NCBI RefSeq assembly: GCF_001425085.1
Contig: NZ_LMDN01000002.1
Span: 521,796-585,795 of the forward strand
Length of the DNA stretch: 64,000 nucleotides
Source: Leifsonia sp. Root4
GTDB taxonomy: Bacteria > Actinomycetota > Actinomycetes > Actinomycetales > Microbacteriaceae
Direction: 5' to 3'
This document shows, piece after piece, positions 50,487 through 59,796 of this stretch. The notes beneath the pieces are model-generated. The model was given only the letters and a program-made list of their open reading frames with translations. It had not been told where the DNA came from and ran no database searches. Every line of letters begins with the position of its first letter. The first letter of the stretch is position 1. The translations under genes and the position numbers were made by a program.

Positions 50487-52051
50487 TGCACACCCCCGGG
50501 GAACACGGTCTCGATGTACGTCGTCGGCGTCTCCAGGTTCTCGGCCGCCCGCTCGGCAAAGCCGAACAGTGGGCCGGCGAACACGGTCAGAGCCACGGTG
50601 AGCGCCACCATGCCGGTGGTCACGGCGAGCATCGACGCCGGAACGGTGCGCGTCTTGACCGCGACCGATGCGTGCGGTGCCTCTGGCGCCTCCTGCAGGG
50701 ACTCGATCAGCACCGACTCGTACCCCTTGAGCTCGCTCTGGCCGCGCCAGAAGGCCATGTTCCAGAAGCGGGCAAGGGCGTACAGCGTGAGCAGCGACGT
50801 GACCGCACCGGCCGCGATTCCGACCCAGACCAGCGGGCTCGGCTCGTCGACGCCGGCGGCGAACAGCCCGACCTTTCCGATGAAGCCGGAGAATGGCGGG
50901 ATACCGCCGAGGTTCAGCGCGGGGATGAAGAACAGGATCGCGACGAGCGGCGATGCCTTGAGCAGCCCGGCGAGGCGGTTGATCGAGGTGGCCCCGCCGA
51001 TGCGCTCGATCAGACCGGTCGTGAGGAACAGGGTCGTCTGCACCGTGATGTGGTGCACGACGTAGTAGATCGTCGCGGCCAGGCCGAGCGTCGACGCCAG
51101 CCCGATTCCGAACAGCATGTAGCCGATGTGGCTCACCAGGGTGAACGAGAGCAGTCGCTTGATGTCGGCTTGGGCGAGGGCACCGAGGATGCCGACGACC
51201 ATCGTCAGGCTGCCGACCACCAGGAACAGCGCGCTGAGGTCCTGCCCGGCGAACAGCACGGTCTCGGTGCGGATGAGCGCGTACACGCCCACCTTCGTGA
51301 GCAGGCCGGCGAACACCGCGGTCACCGGCGCCGGCGCCGTCGGGTACGAGTCAGGCAACCAGAACGAGAGCGGGAACACGGCCGCCTTGATGCCGAATCC
51401 GATCAGCAGCAGCAGGTGCAGCACGAGCTGCACGTCGGCGGGGAGCTCGGCGAGGCGCACGGAGAGCTGAGCCATGTTGACGGTGCCCGTCGCTCCGTAG
51501 ATCAGCGCGATCGAGGCGAGGAAGAACAGCGAGCTGACGAGGCTCACGATGATGTATGTGACGCCGGCGCGGATACGTTCACCGGTGCCGCCGAGGGTGA
51601 GCAGCACGTAGCTCGATGCCAACAGCACCTCGAAGCCGACGTAGAGGTTGAACAGGTCACCGGCGATGAAGGTGGTGAACACACCGGCGGAGAGGATCAG
51701 GTAGCTGGGGTGGAAGATCGACACGGGTGTCTCGCGGTGCCGGTCGGCGACGCCCTGTCCGATGGAGTAGATGAGGACGCCGAGCAGCATGATCGAGGAG
51801 ATCAGCAGCATGATCGCCGAGAGCCGGTCCACGACGAGGGCGATCCCCCACGGTGCGGCCCAGCCACCGACCGCGACGACCGCCGGGCCGTTGAGATCGA
51901 TCAGCCAGAGCTGAACAGCGCTGATCACGACGGTCAGCGTCAGCGCGGTACTGCTGATGGCCACCTGCAGGCGCGGCTGGCGGCCGAGGATCACCGTGAG
52001 GGCGGCCGCGATCAGGGGGATCAGAACCATGAGCGGGATGAGCTGAGGCAT
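50483..52051 (-). CDS. mrpD: Na+/H+ antiporter subunit D (MrpD/MnhD)
   Basis: 522 residues with about 14 helices, homologous to NuoM/NuoN of complex I. Proton_antipo_M core: FIAGDLFNLYVGFEVLLASS (containing the conserved membrane glutamate) and LPDSYPTAPAPVTAVFAGL. One of the two ion-channel subunits. Start shares one base with the mrpC stop (TGATG). Confidence 0.96.
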   Translation of the reverse strand: MPQLIPLMVLIPLIAAALTVILGRQPRLQVAISSTALTLTVVISAVQLWLIDLNGPAVVAVGGWAAPWGIALVVDRLSAIMLLISSIMLLGVLIYSIGQGVADRHRETPVSIFHPSYLILSAGVFTTFIAGDLFNLYVGFEVLLASSYVLLTLGGTGERIRAGVTYIIVSLVSSLFFLASIALIYGATGTVNMAQLSVRLAELPADVQLVLHLLLLIGFGIKAAVFPLSFWLPDSYPTAPAPVTAVFAGLLTKVGVYALIRTETVLFAGQDLSALFLVVGSLTMVVGILGALAQADIKRLLSFTLVSHIGYMLFGIGLASTLGLAATIYYVVHHITVQTTLFLTTGLIERIGGATSINRLAGLLKASPLVAILFFIPALNLGGIPPFSGFIGKVGLFAAGVDEPSPLVWVGIAAGAVTSLLTLYALARFWNMAFWRGQSELKGYESVLIESLQEAPEAPHASVAVKTRTVPASMLAVTTGMVALTVALTVFAGPLFGFAERAAENLETPTTYIETVFPGGVQ

Positions 52052-52644
52052 CAGCGGTTGCCCTCCCGGTTCGTGTCGTCAGGGTCATGGCCACCGTGCG
52101 TCGGTTCGCTCGGTGCGTCGAGCGCGGTGAGCTCTGCGAGCAGCTCTGCTGCATCCGCATCGGCATCGTCGGCCGTGTCGTCCACATCGCCCGCCGCGTC
52201 AAGGTGCTCATCACTGGCGTCGAGGATCGCCTGGATGGCGGTGTCATCGGCCTCGGAGCGGCGCAGCTCAGCGACCGAGGCGAGCGCGTCTTCGAGATCC
52301 TGCTCCTCATCGTCGATGAGGTCGCCCTTGGCGCCGAGCTGGGCCAGCCACCAGGAGCGGTAGATCAAGGCGAGCATGAAGGCGGTGATGCCGAGGTTGA
52401 TGACGATGGCGGTGAGGATCAGGGCCTGCGGCAGCGGGTCGGAGATCTCGGAGGGGTCGACGCCCTCCTCCATGATCGGGCCGAGTCCCGGCCGGCCACT
52501 CATCAGGAACAGCAGGATGTTGGTGGCATTGCCGACGAGCAGGAAGCCGATGAGCACGCGGGTGAGGCTGCGCTCGAGCAGCACGTAGACGCCGGAGGCG
52601 TACATGACGGCCATGAGGAGGATGAGTGTCATCGAGGCGTTCAT
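52051..52644 (-). CDS. mrpC: Na+/H+ antiporter subunit C (MrpC/MnhC)
   Basis: 197 residues; the first 115 are the NuoK-like three-helix domain (VYVLLERSLTRVLIGFLLVG, PQALILTAIVINLGITAF). A highly acidic tail of about 75 residues (DDTADDADADAAELL) follows, longer than in most MrpC. ATG overlaps the mrpA stop by 4 bp. Confidence 0.95.
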   Translation of the reverse strand: MNASMTLILLMAVMYASGVYVLLERSLTRVLIGFLLVGNATNILLFLMSGRPGLGPIMEEGVDPSEISDPLPQALILTAIVINLGITAFMLALIYRSWWLAQLGAKGDLIDDEEQDLEDALASVAELRRSEADDTAIQAILDASDEHLDAAGDVDDTADDADADAAELLAELTALDAPSEPTHGGHDPDDTNREGNR

Positions 52645-55562
52645 GCGGATGCCCCCTCGACCGGATTCGGCTTGGCTGTGTCGGCCTCTGAACTGCTCGG
52701 CCGCTCGTACTCGGCCTCTTCGTCGCCGTCCTGGTCTTCCTGCTGGCGGTCGACCTCGCTGCCGAGGCTGCGCAGGATGTCGAGCACGAGACCGAACACG
52801 ACGAGGTAGACGCCGATGTCGAAGATCGTCGATGTGCCGATGGAGATCTCGCCGAGCACGGGGATGCTCGCCTCGAACCAGGAGGATTCCAGCACCTCGA
52901 GCCCGAAGAACATTGAGCTGAGCGCGGTGCCGACGGCCAGCAGCAGTCCCGTTCCGAGCAGCTTGCCCGCATCGATCGGCACGGCCTCCGCCAACTCGTA
53001 GCGACCGCCGGCCAGGTACCTGGCGACGAGCGCGAGGCCCGCAAGCAGACCACCGGCGAAGCCGCCACCCGGCTGGTTGTGGCCGACGAAGAGCAGGTAG
53101 ATCGAGACGATGATGGCGGGGTGGAACAACAGCCGGACGAGCACCTCGATGATGATCGAGCGGTTCTGCGGGGAGAGCGTTCGGCCGGCGAGCAGCCAGG
53201 TCTGGCGTGTGACGGCGCTCGCGTTCAGCACCGGCCGGTTGCGACGCTCTCCACCGCCCTCCATACGCTCAACGGGCGCTGCGCGGCCAGAGATGAACAC
53301 GAGGCTGGCGACGCCCGTGGCGACGGCGACGAGCACTGCGACCTCACCCATGGTGTCCCAGGCGCGGATGTCGACGAGCATCACGTTGACGATGTTCTTG
53401 CCGTGCGCCTCGGCGGCGAGGGCCGGCAACTCGGCCGAGATGGACGCCGCCTCGCGGGCGCCGAGCGCGATCATCGCGATCACGGCCATCACGGTTCCGG
53501 CGAGGATGCCGAGCACGGCACGCAGCCCCTTGTGCACGGACTTGTTGCGCACGGCCATCTGCTGCGGCAGCCGGCGCAGCACGAGCACGAAGACGACGAC
53601 GGTGAGCGTCTCGACGAGCGCCTGGGTGAGTGCCAGGTCGGGCGCGCCGCCCATGGCGAACAGCAGCACGAGGCCGTAGCCGGTCACGCCGACGAGCAGC
53701 ACGGCCGTCATCCGGTGCCCGGCGATGGCCGCGCCGATCGCCGCCATGGCCATCACGAGCGCGATGAACGGCTGCACGGCGTAGTCCCAGGGCACGACGC
53801 CATCCGGCCAGCTGCGGTTGACCGCGGCGGAGAGGCCGAGTCCGAGAACGAAGACGCCGATGATCACGGCGAGGTATGCGGGCAGACCGCCGCGTTGGAT
53901 GCGCGTGGTGAGCACGGCGGCGAAGCGGTCGAGCGCCCGCATGAACTGCACGTAGTCGCGCGCCGCGTCGAGGGTTTGCGGAACCTTCGCCTGCAGGCGG
54001 GCAACCTGGCGGCGGCGCAGCAGCAGCAGGAATCCGAGCAGCAGGACGACCGCCGAGATCGCCAGCGCCGGCTCGAAGCCGTGCCAGAGGGCGAGGTGTT
54101 GATCGTGCGGGCCGGGCAGCGTGTCGGCGTATGGCGCGACGAGCGTCTCGACGACGGATGCCGCCAGCCCCCCGCCGATCGTCGCGAGTGAGAGCACGAT
54201 CGGCCCGAGCAGAATGCTGAAGCCGGTCTCGTGCAGCTCCATAGCCTTGACGTCCGGCTTGCGGGAGAAGGCGCCCCAGAAGAAGCGCAGGCTGTACGCG
54301 ACGGTCAGCACCGAGCCGACGATGACACCGGAGAGGGCGACCCAGGCCCAGAGCGCGTCCGGCCCGGAGGTGGATTCCAGCAGCGAGCCGAAGACGCTCT
54401 CCTTCGCGACGAAGCCGAGCAGTGGGGGTAGCCCGGCCATCGAGGCGACGGCGATGCCCGCCGTTGTCGCGAGCAGGGGCATCCGTCGGCCGAGGCCCGA
54501 GAGCTTGCGCCAGTCCCTGGTACCCGTCGCGTGGTCGATGATGCCGACGACGAGGAAGAGCGTTGCCTTGTAGAGCGCGTGCGCGAGCAGCAGGGCGGCG
54601 CCGGCCAGTGCCGCATCTCGCGTGCCGAAGCCGAGCATGATGGTGAGGAAACCGAGCTGGCTGACCGTGCCGTAGGCGAGCAGCAGCTTGAGGTCGTACT
54701 GGCGCATGGCGCGCCAGCCGCCGACGAGCATGGTGAGCACGCCGACGGTCACGAGGATCGGCTGCCAGACTGGCAGCTCGGCGTAGCCGGGCGCGAAGCG
54801 GGCGATCACGTAGATGCCGGCCTTGACCATGGCTGCTGCGTGCAGATACGCGCTGACCGGGGTGGGCGCGGCCATCGCGGCCGGCAGCCAGAAGTGGAAC
54901 GGCACGAGCGCGCTCTTGCTGAGCGCGCCGAGAAGCACGAGCACGATCGCGACCTGCCCGAACACCCCGCCGACCGGGTTCGCCACGATCTCGGTGAGCG
55001 AGGTCGAGCCGCTCGCGACGGAGAGCATGATGATGCCGACCAGCATCGCGAGCCCACCGAAGGTGGTCACGGTCAGGGCCTGCAGCGCGGCACCGCGGCT
55101 GGATCGGCGGCCGGTGTGGTGCCCGATCAGCAGGTAGGAGAGCACGCTCGTGGCCTCCCAGAACACGAACATGACGATCACGTCGTCGCTCGTGACGAGG
55201 CCGTACATCACGCCGGCGAAGGCGAGCAGCAGGGCGGCGAAGCGGCCGAGGCCCGGCTCGTCGTCGCTGAAGTAGCGGGCGCAATAGGCCAGCACGAGCG
55301 CGCCGACGCCGGTGACGATGAGCGCGAGCAGCAGCGACAGCGCATCGATGCGGAAGCTGAGCGAGATGCCGAGCTGCGGGATCCACGGGACGGATTCGGT
55401 GACCGGGGTGCCCGCGAGAATGCCGGGGGCCTGCGCGAGCGTCATCGCGAAGAGCGCTGCCGGTGCCAGGGCGATCACCCAGAAGACGCGGACCTTGAGC
55501 CACTTCGTCAGGAACGGGGTGAGAATCGCGAGAAGTCCGACCGCCACAAGGGAGAAGATCAT
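52641..55562 (-). CDS. mrpA: Na+/H+ antiporter subunit A, fused MrpA-MrpB
   Basis: 973 residues. NuoL-like antiporter core (EATSVLSYLLIGHHTGRRSS; FHFWLPAAMAAPTPVSAYLH) takes about 1-500. An MbhE/DUF4040 region (LALTQALVETLTVVVFVLVL) and a C-terminal MnhB domain (FHPAIIVSIYLLFVGHNQPGG) follow, so subunits A and B are one protein. The ATG at 55562 is preferred over the adjacent TTG; GGGGGAG lies 4 nt upstream. The complex exchanges Na+ for H+ and supports salt and alkali tolerance. Confidence 0.95.
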   Translation of the reverse strand: MIFSLVAVGLLAILTPFLTKWLKVRVFWVIALAPAALFAMTLAQAPGILAGTPVTESVPWIPQLGISLSFRIDALSLLLALIVTGVGALVLAYCARYFSDDEPGLGRFAALLLAFAGVMYGLVTSDDVIVMFVFWEATSVLSYLLIGHHTGRRSSRGAALQALTVTTFGGLAMLVGIIMLSVASGSTSLTEIVANPVGGVFGQVAIVLVLLGALSKSALVPFHFWLPAAMAAPTPVSAYLHAAAMVKAGIYVIARFAPGYAELPVWQPILVTVGVLTMLVGGWRAMRQYDLKLLLAYGTVSQLGFLTIMLGFGTRDAALAGAALLLAHALYKATLFLVVGIIDHATGTRDWRKLSGLGRRMPLLATTAGIAVASMAGLPPLLGFVAKESVFGSLLESTSGPDALWAWVALSGVIVGSVLTVAYSLRFFWGAFSRKPDVKAMELHETGFSILLGPIVLSLATIGGGLAASVVETLVAPYADTLPGPHDQHLALWHGFEPALAISAVVLLLGFLLLLRRRQVARLQAKVPQTLDAARDYVQFMRALDRFAAVLTTRIQRGGLPAYLAVIIGVFVLGLGLSAAVNRSWPDGVVPWDYAVQPFIALVMAMAAIGAAIAGHRMTAVLLVGVTGYGLVLLFAMGGAPDLALTQALVETLTVVVFVLVLRRLPQQMAVRNKSVHKGLRAVLGILAGTVMAVIAMIALGAREAASISAELPALAAEAHGKNIVNVMLVDIRAWDTMGEVAVLVAVATGVASLVFISGRAAPVERMEGGGERRNRPVLNASAVTRQTWLLAGRTLSPQNRSIIIEVLVRLLFHPAIIVSIYLLFVGHNQPGGGFAGGLLAGLALVARYLAGGRYELAEAVPIDAGKLLGTGLLLAVGTALSSMFFGLEVLESSWFEASIPVLGEISIGTSTIFDIGVYLVVFGLVLDILRSLGSEVDRQQEDQDGDEEAEYERPSSSEADTAKPNPVEGASA

Positions 55563-55777
55563 CAATCTCCCCCGCCAGTCGTCGTGTGGCTACAGAATAC
55601 CAATGCACAGCGCTGCGCGTCTTCGACTAAACTCAAATGTTGCCGCCGATCACGGTGAGCGCGCTTGAGCGTTCTCCCGCTCGCGCCGACCACTCAGGGT
55701 CATCTCAGGGTTATCCCCCATTCGCGGGGCAGCCCGCCAGCACGTAAGCTCTGCCTACGAGCTTGAGGGGGCACGCT
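55563..55777. other. Divergent intergenic region between mrpA and a small gene
   Basis: 215 bp holding promoters in both directions. A GAGCG...CGCTC dyad lies near 55666-55682, and GAGGGG precedes the small plus-strand gene. I see no convincing operator or RNA element. Confidence 0.4.
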
Positions 55778-55969
55778 ATGAGTGATCTGACACTGATCGG
55801 CACGACGATCGATCCGGCCGGATGCAATTGCGACGATTGCCTGCGCGGATCGAGTATCCCCCTGCACCGCGCGACCGCCGCTCATCTGCACGGGCTGATG
55901 AACGGCGATCTCGCGAATGCGACAGGCCTCGACCTCAGCGACATCGAGGCCGTGCTCGACGGTCTCTGA
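55778..55969 (+). CDS. Small protein with CxCxxC motif, function unknown
   Basis: 63 residues, starting at the ATG of MSDLTLIGTTID after GAGGGG; an ATG 15 bp upstream is also in frame. It has no membrane helix or signal. A cysteine cluster, GCNCDDCLRG near residue 14, could bind a metal or form a disulfide. The C-terminal half (LNGDLANATGLDLSDIEAVL-like acidic helix) resembles a recognition or docking segment. I do not recognise the family. Confidence 0.6.
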   Translation: MSDLTLIGTTIDPAGCNCDDCLRGSSIPLHRATAAHLHGLMNGDLANATGLDLSDIEAVLDGL

Positions 55970-55999
55970 GCGCGCCCCTGAGGCGGCGGCTCGGCTCTG

Positions 56000-56515
56000 C
56001 TACGGCGTGCGGTTCTCCGCACCGACCATCCAGGCGTACTGCTCGATCTTCTCGATGATCGCGTGCAGGATGTCGGCACTCGTCGGGTCCGCGTCGTCGA
56101 CGGTGTCGTGCACCGAACGGGCGGTGTGGGCCACGGCCTGCAGACGGGCGGTGATCAGGTCGACGGTCTCCGCGGTGTCCGTCTCCCCTGCCGGGTAGGC
56201 GGGCAACGTCGTGGTGGCCGCGATCGTGTCGCTGCGGCCGTCCGGCACCGAGTGCAACGCACGCATGCGCTCGGCTATGACATCGGCGAACTCCCGTGCC
56301 GAGTCGATGATCTCGTCGAGCTGCAGGTGCAGGTCGCGGAAATTCTTGCCGACGACGTTCCAGTGCGCCTGCTTGCCCTGCAGCTGAAGCTCGAGCAGCT
56401 CGACGAGCACCTTCTGCAGTGCGTCGCTGAGCTTCTTGGGGGCCGTGAATGCGCTCGCCGTCGACTTCTTGCGCGAGGACTTCGCCGTGGTCGGGCGTTC
56501 CAGAGTGTCGGTCAT
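56000..56515 (-). CDS. dps: DNA-binding ferritin-like protein (Dps)
   Basis: 171 residues from the ATG after GAAGGCACC; the longer frame runs through the tandem repeats and is rejected. Ferritin-like fold with the Dps ferroxidase pattern KQAHWNVVGKNFRDLHLQLD and EIIDSAREFADVIAERM. An N-terminal Lys/Arg/Ser/Thr-rich tail (KSSRKKSTAS) would contact DNA. It forms dodecamers that store iron and shield DNA under oxidative or starvation stress. Confidence 0.95.
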   Translation of the reverse strand: MTDTLERPTTAKSSRKKSTASAFTAPKKLSDALQKVLVELLELQLQGKQAHWNVVGKNFRDLHLQLDEIIDSAREFADVIAERMRALHSVPDGRSDTIAATTTLPAYPAGETDTAETVDLITARLQAVAHTARSVHDTVDDADPTSADILHAIIEKIEQYAWMVGAENRTP

Positions 56516-56620
56516 GGTGCCTTCCTTCTGTCGTGCCACCCGGTCGTTGTCGACACCGCTCATGGGGGCGGTGTCCGACCGGGGATGCTCCTTCGAGGCT
56601 AACTCGCGACTCTGCTTCTG

Positions 56621-56700
56621 CACAGGGCTTGACGAGGAAACACAGGGTTTGACGAGGATGCACAGGCTTTGACGAGGAAGCACGGAGCTTAACGAGAAAG
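56621..56700. repeat. Four tandem 20-bp repeats upstream of dps
   Basis: Four back-to-back 20-bp units, consensus CACAGGGTTTGACGAGGAAG, at 56621, 56641, 56661 and 56681; the last is the most diverged. Units are spaced at about two helical turns. The array ends 106 bp upstream of the dps start and abuts the argG terminator. It may be a multi-site operator or just a decayed minisatellite. Confidence 0.9.
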
Positions 56701-56732
56701 GGAGGCCAGATCCGACGAATCTGGCCTCCCTT
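56698..56732 (-). terminator. Terminator after argG
   Basis: Perfect 14-bp arms AAGGGAGGCCAGAT (56698-56711) and the complement (56719-56732), 7-nt loop, 13 bp beyond the argG stop. On the minus strand it is followed by TTCTCGTT. It isolates argG from dps. Confidence 0.85.
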
Positions 56733-56745
56733 CGCGGTGCCGGGG

Positions 56746-58233
<1,488 letters not shown>

Positions 58234-58749
58234 TCAGCCCTCATCGACGACCGCGAGCCAACGCGTCAGCACGCCCTCGATGCTCGCGACATCGGCGGCG
58301 TCCAGCACGCCGAGCAGCCGGTGCTCGTTCTCCATGTGCTCCGTGAACACCCGGTCGACGAGTTCGCGCCCGGCCGGGGTGAGTGCGACAACGCGGGCGC
58401 GGGCGTCCATTTCGCTCACCCGACGCGTGACGAGTCCGCGCTTCTCGAGCCGATCGACACGCTTCGTGAGGCCGCCAGAGGTGACCATGGTGTGATCGGC
58501 CAGCTCCCCCGCAGCACGCTCGAACGGTTCCCCCGCGCGGCGCAGCGTTGCGAGCACATCGAACTCCCCCTCGCCGAGTCCATGCCGCCGGTACACCTCG
58601 ACGATGGATTCGCGCAGGTAGTCGCTGATGCGGTGCATCCGCCCGATGACGCCCTGCGGCGACGGGTCGACGTCCGGGCGCTCGCGCCGCCACTCCGCCT
58701 GGATGCGCGCGACGCGGTCGAGCGGGAGGTCATGGGAGTTTTGCGACAT
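58234..58749 (-). CDS. MarR-family regulator
   Basis: 171 residues; winged helix with LGEGEFDVLATLRRAG, DHTMVTSGGLTKRVDRLEKR (recognition helix) and the wing EMDARARVVALTPAGRELV. The start is 39 bp from the divergent exporter gene, with a dyad in between. Probably represses that exporter. Confidence 0.93.
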   Translation of the reverse strand: MSQNSHDLPLDRVARIQAEWRRERPDVDPSPQGVIGRMHRISDYLRESIVEVYRRHGLGEGEFDVLATLRRAGEPFERAAGELADHTMVTSGGLTKRVDRLEKRGLVTRRVSEMDARARVVALTPAGRELVDRVFTEHMENEHRLLGVLDAADVASIEGVLTRWLAVVDEG

Positions 58750-58758
58750 CCCGCCATG

Positions 58759-58799
58759 TTATCTTCCGCGGCAACTATAGTAGTTTCCATGGAAGATAA
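58759..58799. promoter_or_regulatory. Operator dyads between marR and eamA
   Basis: GGCAACTA and TAGTTTCC (58770-58788, 3-bp centre, one mismatch) form a MarR-style palindrome that ends at the base before the eamA ATG. A wider pair, TTATCTTCC (58759-58767) and GGAAGATAA (58791-58799), brackets it. With so little room, eamA may be translated from a nearly leaderless transcript. Confidence 0.65.
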
Positions 58800-59706
58800 A
58801 TGGCGATATGTGCTCCTCACGACGATCGCGCCGATCAGCTGGGGCACGACGTACTTCGTGACCCAGCAGTTCCTGCCCGCCGATACCCCGCTCTGGGGCG
58901 CGGCGATCCGGGCGCTGCCGGCCGGTTTGCTGCTGTTCGCGCTCCGCCCACGACTCCCACGGGGCTCGTGGTGGCTCAAGTCGCTCGTGCTCGGATCACT
59001 CAACATGGGCGCATTCCTCGCACTCGTCTACGTTGCAGCCCAGCTGCTGCCGACAAGTGTCGCCGCAACGATCATGGCGACCGGCCCGCTCGTGATGATG
59101 CTGCTGGCCTGGCCGCTCATCGGCGAGCGCCCGCGGTGGCTGTCGCTGCTGGGCGCCGGGCTCGGCATCGTCGGCGTCGCCGCGATGCTGTTCTCCGGCG
59201 CCGGCGCGGTCAACATCCTCGGCGTCCTGGCGTCGCTCGCGGCGATGGTGATGTCATCGATCGGCTATGTGCTCACCAAACGCTGGGGGCGCGGCGTCGA
59301 TGTGCTCTCGATGGCCTCCTGGCAGCTGATCGCCGGGGCGCTCAGCCTCATTCCGCTCGCGGTGATCGTCGAGGGCGCCCCGCCGGCACTGGACACGACA
59401 CAACTGCTTGCATTCGCCTACGTGTCGATCATCGCGACGGCGCTCGCCTACGTCGCGTGGTTCACCGGACTCAAGCATCTGGATGCCGGAACGGTCGGCC
59501 TGATCGGGCTTCTGAACCCGATCACCGGGGTGCTCCTCGGCCTCGCCATCGCGGGCGAGAGCTTCACGCCGCAGCAAGCCATCGGCGTCCTGCTCACCCT
59601 CGCCGGGATCATGCTCGGCCAGCGCGCGGGTCGGACGCCCTCGCGCCGACCGGCGACGAAACCGAACCTGTTGCTCCCGAGGGCGGCCCCCATAGACTGC
59701 GAGTGA
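58789..59706 (+). CDS. EamA/DMT-family exporter
   Basis: 305 residues from the ATG of MEDKWRYVLL; the longer in-frame stretch overlaps marR. Ten helices in two EamA repeats (WGTTYFVTQQFLPADTPLW; GYVLTKRWGRGVDVLS), with a basic tail. The family exports amino acids, nucleosides or drugs. Control by the divergent MarR protein suggests a small aromatic or toxic substrate. No Shine-Dalgarno is seen before the ATG. Confidence 0.92.
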   Translation: MEDKWRYVLLTTIAPISWGTTYFVTQQFLPADTPLWGAAIRALPAGLLLFALRPRLPRGSWWLKSLVLGSLNMGAFLALVYVAAQLLPTSVAATIMATGPLVMMLLAWPLIGERPRWLSLLGAGLGIVGVAAMLFSGAGAVNILGVLASLAAMVMSSIGYVLTKRWGRGVDVLSMASWQLIAGALSLIPLAVIVEGAPPALDTTQLLAFAYVSIIATALAYVAWFTGLKHLDAGTVGLIGLLNPITGVLLGLAIAGESFTPQQAIGVLLTLAGIMLGQRAGRTPSRRPATKPNLLLPRAAPIDCE

Positions 59707-59796
59707 CGGTGGTTGAGGGGCACGTCCGCTCGCCACCGGCGTCTCCACCCGAAGGGGCCGCGCTGTGATCAGTTGACGAGCGAAGCGGGGAAATTG

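Noticed and set aside
50453-52363. 636-codon plus-strand frame opposite mrpC and mrpD
   Set aside because: Antisense to conserved membrane proteins; the Glu/Asp/Gln/Arg-rich protein is the typical shadow of hydrophobic codons.
56621-56700. CRISPR array
   Set aside because: The 20-bp units are contiguous with no spacers and no cas genes are present.
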